DNA of 64,000 nt from Calycina herbarum (taxonomy: Eukaryota; Ascomycota; Leotiomycetes; Helotiales; Pezizellaceae). Shown piece after piece: positions 57,153 through 64,000 of the stretch (positions within the stretch are counted from its first letter, which is position 1; each line of letters opens with the position of its first letter). The stretch lies in NCBI GenBank assembly GCA_001414485.1, contig LLEY01000013.1:434001-498000 (forward strand), read 5' to 3'. The notes under the pieces are model-generated. The model made no database searches. It saw only the letters and a program-made list of their open reading frames with translations, and was not told where the DNA came from. The position numbers and the translations under genes are program-made.

Positions 57153-57925
57153 TTAATCGTTGGGGGGTGGGGTTAGTGTGTTACAGGGCTTGCAAGTATA
57201 AATCGAGATGATAGAGCGATATGGGGATGTCTGAAGGAAACGAGAACGGATAGCGAGCAAGCAGCTTGTGGGCAAGTGGTGGGGTAGTGAGCGTAATAAA
57301 AGTTCACTTCAACATCGGGCAAGAGAGAAACTCATGGCTACGTGGACCTTTTTTTCTTGCGACTCGAGTAGATCTTCATAACTGTTTGAGGCCCTTGAGG
57401 AGAATGGATTCTCGCAAAACCTCTCGCACCATCAAAAGCAAAGCAAACTTGCAGCCAAACTGCAATATAGGGGTAGGAGAGTTAGTCAGTCATTTTAGGA
57501 GAATTGGAAAGTCGAGTTCCTCATTCTCCTAAAGCCTTCAAAACAATACTTTGCATTGTCCCAAACTGTTTCACACAATCAAAGTAAAGCAGATGCCCAT
57601 GCAGCAATGACCAAAACTCTTACAAGAAGTCAGATAAAAAAAAAGCCAACTAGTGGTAATCAGATAGGAATCATGAAAAGAGCAAGTTCAAGGTGAAGTA
57701 AACAGGAATGCAAGGGTATATTCTACCTCTCTTCCTAAAACAATCTAGAAGAAAAGAAGTTCTCTCAAGCTTTTCGCATAGATGTACAATATCGTTCAGA
57801 TAATACCCCAATATTATATCCCAACGCCTCATAAAATGCAACGCCAAAAGACCAATATCCACCCCTTCGCTCCCACTATCTCATCCTATCCCCTCACCAC
57901 CACCACCACCATTATATGTCGCCAT
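57153..57925. other. Convergent intergenic region containing a hairpin element copy
   Basis: No gene. The hairpin element copy is listed separately. Confidence 0.5.
57470..57562 (-). repeat. Intergenic copy of the 40-nt hairpin element
   Basis: The hairpin at 57494-57533 has arms TTTAGGAGAATTGGAAA and TTCCTCATTCTCCTAAA around GTCGAG. Read on the minus strand it is preceded by GGGACAATGCAAAGTATTGT, matching the leader TTTGGGACAATTACATGTAT of the copy at 17161 about 40 kb away. Confidence 0.75.
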
Positions 57926-58909
57926 TTAGATGGCAGCGTGAGAATATGGCTCATAAGCACCATTCTTGTGCGCAGTAGGTTTTGGAATACCACCATGGGC
58001 GAAAGCACCAGCAGATCCGTTGTTGTAGTGGGTTGGCTCATCAACACGGTGGTATTGACCAGTTGGGATAAGCTTCTCGTGATCTCCGCTCTTGCGGCTC
58101 TTCTTGGATCCGTGGCTAGCGGCACAACAGCAGACGCTGAAGAGCCAGAAAAGACCAGCTCCCATGGAGAAAGCAACAGCCAACCAGGTGGCGGAAAGCC
58201 ACGAGGTGTTGAGGTGTGCCTTGACGTTGTAGGACTTCTCGACGGATTTGATGGCTGTGACGACGACGGAGCTCTCAATGGTGGCCATCAAGGAGGCGAC
58301 AAAGATGGAGGTTGATGCGAGACCGGAAACGATGTAGGTGACGCATGATGCTCCACGGGAGAAGACTGCAAAGATACCGAAAAAGAGGGTAACGGCAGCA
58401 GTGAGGATGGAAATGATATAGACGACCGAAGTCCACTTGTGGACCTTTTGGAAGGTATTGAGAGCGCCTCTGAGCTCGGTTGGGAGGGTAGCGTTGTTGT
58501 AGTTGGTCATAACACGGACTTGCTCACGCATAGCAGTGACATTGGTAGCCTCGGCAGCCCAGTTAAATTTGCCCTTGGTGCAAGTGGTGGTGGTGCCATT
58601 GGTAGCACAGTAGTTCCAGAGACTGACTTTGTATGAATCTGCGAGTCCAAGTGAGGATGCGGTAATGTTTCCTGGGGTTGGTCCCTGGGCGGCGACAATT
58701 TGTGCTCCCAGACCTGGTCCCGCATTGCTTGTGAGATTGGCGATGTTAAGGAGAGTTGAGGTGGAGACGGAGAGGTTCTTGGTTTCCAACTCAAACATAT
58801 CGAGCCCTTTGGTGGTGATACCAGCCAACATGGCAATCATGATGCAAACCAACGAGGCCACGGTGAGCGCGGCTGGCAATGCCACGCAGGCAAATCTTCC
58901 AACACCCAT
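57926..58909 (-). CDS. SUR7/PalI-family plasma-membrane protein
   Basis: A single exon encodes 327 residues from the ATG at 58909; the two codons upstream use a TTG. The layout is the family's four transmembrane helices. TM1 is in FACVALPAALTVASLVCIMIAMLAG, followed by a long extracellular loop with LWNYCATNGTTTTC, the conserved W-x-Y-C and second Cys of claudin-like SUR7 proteins. TM2 (SVVYIISILTAAVTLFFGIFAVF), TM3 (VTYIVSGLASTSIFVASLM) and TM4 (WLAVAFSMGAGLFWLFSVCCC) follow, and a polar cytosolic tail ends in GGIPKPTAHKNGAYEPYSHAAI. Several N-x-T sites lie in the loop. Relatives mark eisosome/MCC domains and affect wall integrity and endocytosis. Confidence 0.88.
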   Translation of the reverse strand: MGVGRFACVALPAALTVASLVCIMIAMLAGITTKGLDMFELETKNLSVSTSTLLNIANLTSNAGPGLGAQIVAAQGPTPGNITASSLGLADSYKVSLWNYCATNGTTTTCTKGKFNWAAEATNVTAMREQVRVMTNYNNATLPTELRGALNTFQKVHKWTSVVYIISILTAAVTLFFGIFAVFSRGASCVTYIVSGLASTSIFVASLMATIESSVVVTAIKSVEKSYNVKAHLNTSWLSATWLAVAFSMGAGLFWLFSVCCCAASHGSKKSRKSGDHEKLIPTGQYHRVDEPTHYNNGSAGAFAHGGIPKPTAHKNGAYEPYSHAAI

Positions 58910-61900
58910 TTTCAATGTGTTTCGGAATGTGAACGAGAGTTATTCGGAGGTGGTCGAACGAAAGTCGACTGAGGGCTCAACGAGTGAGGAGACGCGATCG
59001 GTGGTTCGCAGCGCGTCGAGATTCGATTCGGAGATGATATCGAGGGACGGATGGAGAGAGTTGACGGAAGAGAAAAAATGGAGATGGAAGTGCGAGGAGG
59101 AAATGAGATGGCACAGAGGTGTTTATGTACGGGAAGGGGTTTGTTTGAGATTTGGTTGCCCCTTGGCAGGGTATTACGAGCTGGGCGCAGTCAGCCTGGC
59201 CTGGCCTGCTTCTATGGCTCTGGGACCCGTGCACAGGGCTCTGGTTGGGCTGTGGCGATGACGCCGCAAAGCTGCGTGAGAAGGAAGAAAAGGAATATTT
59301 CCTTTTTCGTGAATACAATCTTTTCTTCAGCCAAATTAGAATCTCCTTGAATTATTCATCTTTTCCAGAATCAATCTACAGCACAATCACTTGTCTCATT
59401 CATAAGTACTTTGTTCCCTCTCTGAGTCTCTCATGCTCCTGCCGATCGTCCCAGCACGAACCCGCCAGTGGCTTTGTCTTCACCAACACGACCCCAAGAC
59501 CCCAAAACAGGGGAGGCCTCGCCAAATCTTCCATTTCGGGGTCCCGTCGTTGATCGTGCTCCACTGGCAACCACTTCCGATCCTACGCCGAAGCCCGTCG
59601 ACGAAAACAGCGCAGGCCATCTATTTTTATAGCTCGTCTTCATTCGCCAGCCACATCACTCCACGAGCGTCAGAGCCTTGTTATTGGCCAGAGATGAACG
59701 ATTTATCACCTAGGCATACGGTAGGTCTGAATGGGTACTGGTTATCGATAAGCCTGGTCACTAGTGAGAAGGCTAACTCCACGTAATCATCAGCAGCGGC
59801 CGAGAGGCTGAACATCGTGAATGGAGTCTCGATAGCCAATTCTACAATAACTATTTTGATACAGGAAAATCTGATATCCGTGTGGATAGAGAAGACGGGA
59901 ATACCGACGTTTTATATTCCATATCAAAAGATAAGTTAAAGAAGGTTTAAACAGGGCTTTGCTACACGGCTTGGTGGAGGATCGTTGGTGTTTCACGTTA
60001 AAACCATTTCCCTTTTCGGCTCGCGCTGTCCGAATCCCTGCTCACGAACACGTTGTTGGTTCACGTGATGCAGTATTGAAGGGGATGAAGGCATTTTACG
60101 TAAGTGACATTTTTGTGAGAGGGTATTGCAAGGCGGGCTTGCGAGGCTGAGTTCTTCAGTGTACGCAACGCTTTGTTGGCAAGGCTGGTTGTCTTATAAA
60201 ATGTGGATGTCGCTTGCAGAATTTCTCAGACACAGATGAACTTCAATATCAGTGGTGCGTTCATATTTTCTCTCTTTTCGCTCGGAATTCCAAACCGCAT
60301 TCATATCCAGAATGATGAATGTTTCCCGGTACATCATATGCAACACGTTGGTTGTAGAAGATAATATTGGTTAATTTCAACAAACTGAAGGGATCTATCT
60401 TATTGACATGGCCATCCTTCCCAAGGACTTCAACTGCATATTGATGCGAGAGGCAACTTTCTCTGGTCTGCTGAAGATGGCATGACCCATAGGAGATGTA
60501 TCATTCAAAGGAAGAACACTTCCTATGCGTCTTGTGATGATGGATTCCGAGTGGCTTCAGGAAGTGTCGTATGGAGGCATGAGTCTGGCATCCAATATAG
60601 CCGAAAAGTAATGGCAACAACCAATTTGTACGAGTTGACAGAAAATCAAAGCAAAGGATATTAACATGCTGACAGTTGAAGTGCCAATTGCATGTCAATT
60701 TTGATTCTCTTGATTCACTAGAATCAAGAGAACGCTAAACTTAAGAAGGATAGTCGGAAGCGCTCAAGCTATTCTTCTTGGTACGGGTGTTGGTGAAGCC
60801 AAAATTGATCAATCAACATCAAACTGGCAGCCACTTGCCTCACCACTTTGAAGACGATAATCTTCAACCTTGTCAAGGTATATCGTGATGCCTTGCAACG
60901 CAAGCACAAACAACCATCGAAATTCCGGCATCAATATCCTCACATCCGCAGCGATAGCATTGGGTAGAGAACCTATTCAACGGCTCCCGAGATCCACGCG
61001 TGCCCAACGTTGCGCCGGGGTACGAGTACAGTACCCAGACCAGACCTGGACCCAACGAAGATTTTGCCTCTATCTTTTGCCCTGGGACCTCTGTGCGAGA
61101 TCAACCTTGCGAGCTCTTTGTGACGGTACTTGAACCCCACAATCGCGGCCAGCCACAGCCTGACGACGTTTGCCGGTACAAGAAAAAGGCCGCAACCGCG
61201 AGGCGGAGTAGGGAGTATTGAGAGATATCTTGGTCAACTGCTTCATTTTTGCTGTGGTTGTCGCTGAATAGAATACGTGTTGGTGCAGTTTGCAGATTGA
61301 GATCAAGCAAGGTGATTACATCGAATCTTCGTTACGCTTCTTCCCCTTCCCTTCCACAGCGACACCCCTCAAGGGTCAAGGTCCCCCACGCCCCTGGCAA
61401 GAACCACCGACCGACTGGACCACTCCCACTCCCTTCTAGAACACCACCAAACTCCAAGTTTCTGCAAAACTCACTGCTCAGCAGATGCTCAGCAGAAAAA
61501 GAAAGCCAGCATATTCACCGTCTAGACATTTCCTTTTTGTGTCTCTCTATGCAATCTCGCTGGCGTACTTTCCACTTGCGAAACCCTCGCTGACAAGGAA
61601 GCCAAGAAAGACTCGATACGACTCTCCTCTAGGTTAAACATCTCCGAGCCTCACCCAACAACAACACCCCCGAGCCTTGAACCTCAATCATCAACACCAC
61701 CCGTGCTCTGCAGATTGAACGCTAATAGCGAGACTCACGCACAAGGAGACGCAGGCTTTTGCAGACGCGCAAGAACAAAGCTGTGCCGCCCTGGTCCGAT
61801 CTATCTCCGCCATTCTCAAATCGGTGAAGACAGCACTCCTCCACTGATACACAATCAAACCCACACTCGTCATACCCCGAATTGCCCAAAACGTATATGA

Positions 61901-61970
61901 TTCCGGTCACATTTACAGGTCACAGAAACATTACAGTCGCTACCACATCCGCACACGCAATTAGGTGACG
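58910..61970. other. 3.1-kb divergent intergenic region with a perfect 12-bp hairpin
   Basis: No gene was recognised. A 12-bp perfect stem with a 4-nt loop lies at 60705-60732. The CT/AC-rich stretch at 61330-61960 probably contains the leader of the phosphatase gene. Confidence 0.5.
60705..60732. repeat. Perfect 12-bp-stem inverted repeat
   Basis: TTCTCTTGATTC (60705-60716), loop ACTA, then GAATCAAGAGAA (60721-60732). It is not adjacent to any gene end, so a terminator role is not supported. Confidence 0.7.
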
Positions 61971-63685
61971 ATGGGAAACCAGAACTCCAAGGGCTCTGGG
62001 TCCGCCACACCCGGCCGAAGCGCATCACAAACATCTCTGGAGAAGAATACAGATAATCTTCAATCATATCCTTCCTTCAGCAAAGCCGATACTAAAGAAT
62101 CTACGCGATCCCTCCGCGGAGCTTTGAGATCGAAAATACCAGGCAAGACAGATAGCCCCCGAAACTCAACCTCTGGATTAAGCAATGGAGATACAGTAGT
62201 CGCAGACAAATCGGATGCTGCTTCAGTCCGATCTGGGCGAAGTGGAAGATCTGCCATGTCTAGATCAAGCAGAGTTGAGGCTCCTGACTCACCGCAGACA
62301 GCATCAGCTTCAACACCAGCACTTGTCACACAAGATTCCTCAATGGATGATTCTCCCTCCTTAGATGATCCAAATCCACCCCCATCCCCTGTTCAATCGG
62401 CTTCTATCATGAAAGGGCATCATGATGTTGACGCTGCTCAAAGGAGTGGGGAGGTCGACCAGGTTTCCGATCAGCCGCCGACTGGGGGAAGTTCACCCAA
62501 TGGACACTTGCAACGCGCTGGACAGTCCATTCTTGTCAAGCGGGCAAACATGATCAACCCTATCCAGCAAGATGTCCTTTCAGCAAATAATGCAGCAGAA
62601 GCTTCAGCCTCAAACCCATCTTCCATTGGTATGGATGAGATGAAAGACGCGGATGTAGACGACTATATCAAGCGCCTCTTGGACGCTGGCTATGCTGGCA
62701 AGAACACAAAGGGTGTTATTTTGAGGAATGCCGAAATCACTTCCATCTGTACGAGAGTACGAGAAATATTTCTTGAACAACCTCCACTGATTGAGCTGGA
62801 TGCCCCAGTCAAAATCGTGGGCGACATTCATGGGCAATACTCAGATCTCATTCGTATGTTTGAGATGTGCGGTTTCCCCCCTTCTTCCAATTTCCTGTTT
62901 CTCGGAGATTATGTTGACAGAGGGAAGCACTCTTTGGAAACCATACTTCTCTTGATGTGCTACAAGATCAAGTACCCGGAGAATTTCTTCTTACTACGAG
63001 GAAACCACGAGTGCGCCAATGTGACACGAGTTTATGGGTTCTACGACGAATGCAAGCGCAGGTGTAATGTCAAGATTTGGAAGACCTTTGTCGACACTTT
63101 CAATTGTGTAAGTGGTAATCGCGCGTCCCTATATTTATGGTATGCTAACATCTGCGACAGCTCCCAATTGCTGCAATTGTGGCAGGGAAAATCTTCTGCG
63201 TACACGGTGGTTTATCGCCTGCCCTTAGTCACATGGACGATATTAGACACATTGCTCGACCAACAGACGTACCAGACTTCGGATTATTGAACGACTTGTT
63301 ATGGGCGGACCCGGCGGATCAAGAAAAAGATTGGGAATCCAGTGAGCGAGGAGTCAGTTATTCTTTTGGGAAGAAGGTTATCACAGAGTTCTTGGCTAGG
63401 CATGATTTTGATCTGGTGTGTCGGGCACATATGGTGGTAGAAGATGGATACGAGTTTTTCGAGGACCGAATTCTGGTAACGGTATTCTCGGCGCCCAATT
63501 ACTGCGGAGAATTCGATAATTACGGTGCGGTTATGAGTGTTTCTACGGAATTACTTTGTAGCTTTGAGCTCCTCAAACCTCTCGATTCGAGCGCCCTTAA
63601 GAGTCAAATGAAGAAGAGTCGAAATAAGCGCAATAGCATGGTCAACAGTCCTCCACCGGGAGGTGCTTATCCTCAAAGCGTCTGA
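61971..63685 (+). CDS. ppz1: PPZ-type serine/threonine protein phosphatase
   Basis: Two exons, 61971-63107 and 63161-63685, flank a 53-bp intron and give 553 residues. The ATG at 61971 is chosen because it yields [11 protein letters not shown], a canonical N-myristoylation signal shared with yeast Ppz1. About 235 Ser-rich disordered residues precede the PP1-like catalytic domain. All metal and catalytic motifs are present: [56 protein letters not shown] and [29 protein letters not shown] lies near the C-terminus. PPZ enzymes regulate cation transport (Trk/Ena), pH and wall integrity at the plasma membrane. The long Ser-rich N-terminus separates it from the housekeeping PP1 catalytic subunit. 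Confidence 0.95.
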
Positions 63686-64000
63686 TCGATTTCGCCTCAT
63701 TTCAAACCCCAATTCAGACAGTCGACAAAGACTACACAACGGTGTGAAGAGAGAGAGATCCAACGGCCGAACCACAGATACGAAACCTCTAGGTACATAT
63801 TGGAGAAGATGCTTGGCGCCGGACAAAAAGATTACATTTATATGCGAACTGCTACACATGATGATTGCACGACAGATGATAACCTGATGGCTTTCTGGGG
63901 GACGGCAAATTGGGCATTCATCATGCTTGCATACCAAAAACACAAAATTACAACGGATCGCACCTTTATACTAGCCCGGACCCGGGGCATTTTGCGCACG
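63686..64000. other. 3' flank of ppz1
   Basis: The remaining 315 bp contain no recognisable gene. Confidence 0.5.

Noticed and set aside
60705..60732. Perfect hairpin as a transcription terminator
   Set aside because: It is far from any gene end, and intrinsic terminators of this kind are not used by RNA polymerase II.

Overview
This window looks like nuclear DNA of a filamentous ascomycete (Pezizomycotina). Most introns are 43-60 bp with GT..AG ends and CTAAC/CTGAC-like branch sites. The gene families are fungal: SWR1 subunit Swc3, N-myristoyltransferase, PPZ-type phosphatase, a HET-domain protein, zinc-cluster and bZIP-DUF3425 regulators, and SUR7. A leotiomycete is my best guess, but that is only an impression. 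No tRNA, rRNA, CRISPR array or intact transposase gene was seen.

Layout. 1-1500 is a decayed NACHT gene, followed by a 215-bp TA-flanked MITE (2268-2482). 3.5-15.3 kb holds a secreted beta-propeller protein, a small secreted protein, a second MITE (7596-8108), a MYND-finger gene broken in its finger, an HSL-type esterase, a multi-pass membrane protein and a tartrate/D-malate dehydrogenase-like enzyme. 15.7-26 kb is an accessory block: a transcription factor whose introns are swollen by hairpin elements, a dead P450, a zinc-cluster regulator with a 14-nt exon, and a GMC oxidoreductase. 26-29.3 kb is repeat-bearing DNA with no firm gene.

29.3-39.1 kb is a conserved core: Swc3, an ABHD12-like hydrolase with an 8-nt exon, N-myristoyltransferase, a second alpha/beta hydrolase and a secreted glycoprotein. 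39.1-51.1 kb is nearly gene-free, with one bZIP-DUF3425 regulator between flanks of 6.3 and 4.2 kb. 51.1-57.2 kb is again accessory: an intact HET gene, a HET relic, a heptamer-repeat field and a second dead P450. The window closes with a SUR7-family protein and a PPZ-type phosphatase.

The most unusual observation is a family of roughly 100-bp elements sharing a 40-nt hairpin. At least three lie inside introns of one regulator gene (15700-18223), a fourth related element lies next to it, and another copy sits 40 kb away. They behave like introner-like elements. No PKS, NRPS or terpene synthase is present, so the oxidoreductases do not form an evident biosynthetic cluster. One functional link crosses the window: the phosphatase carries an MGNxxS myristoylation signal, and the myristoyltransferase lies about 27 kb away.
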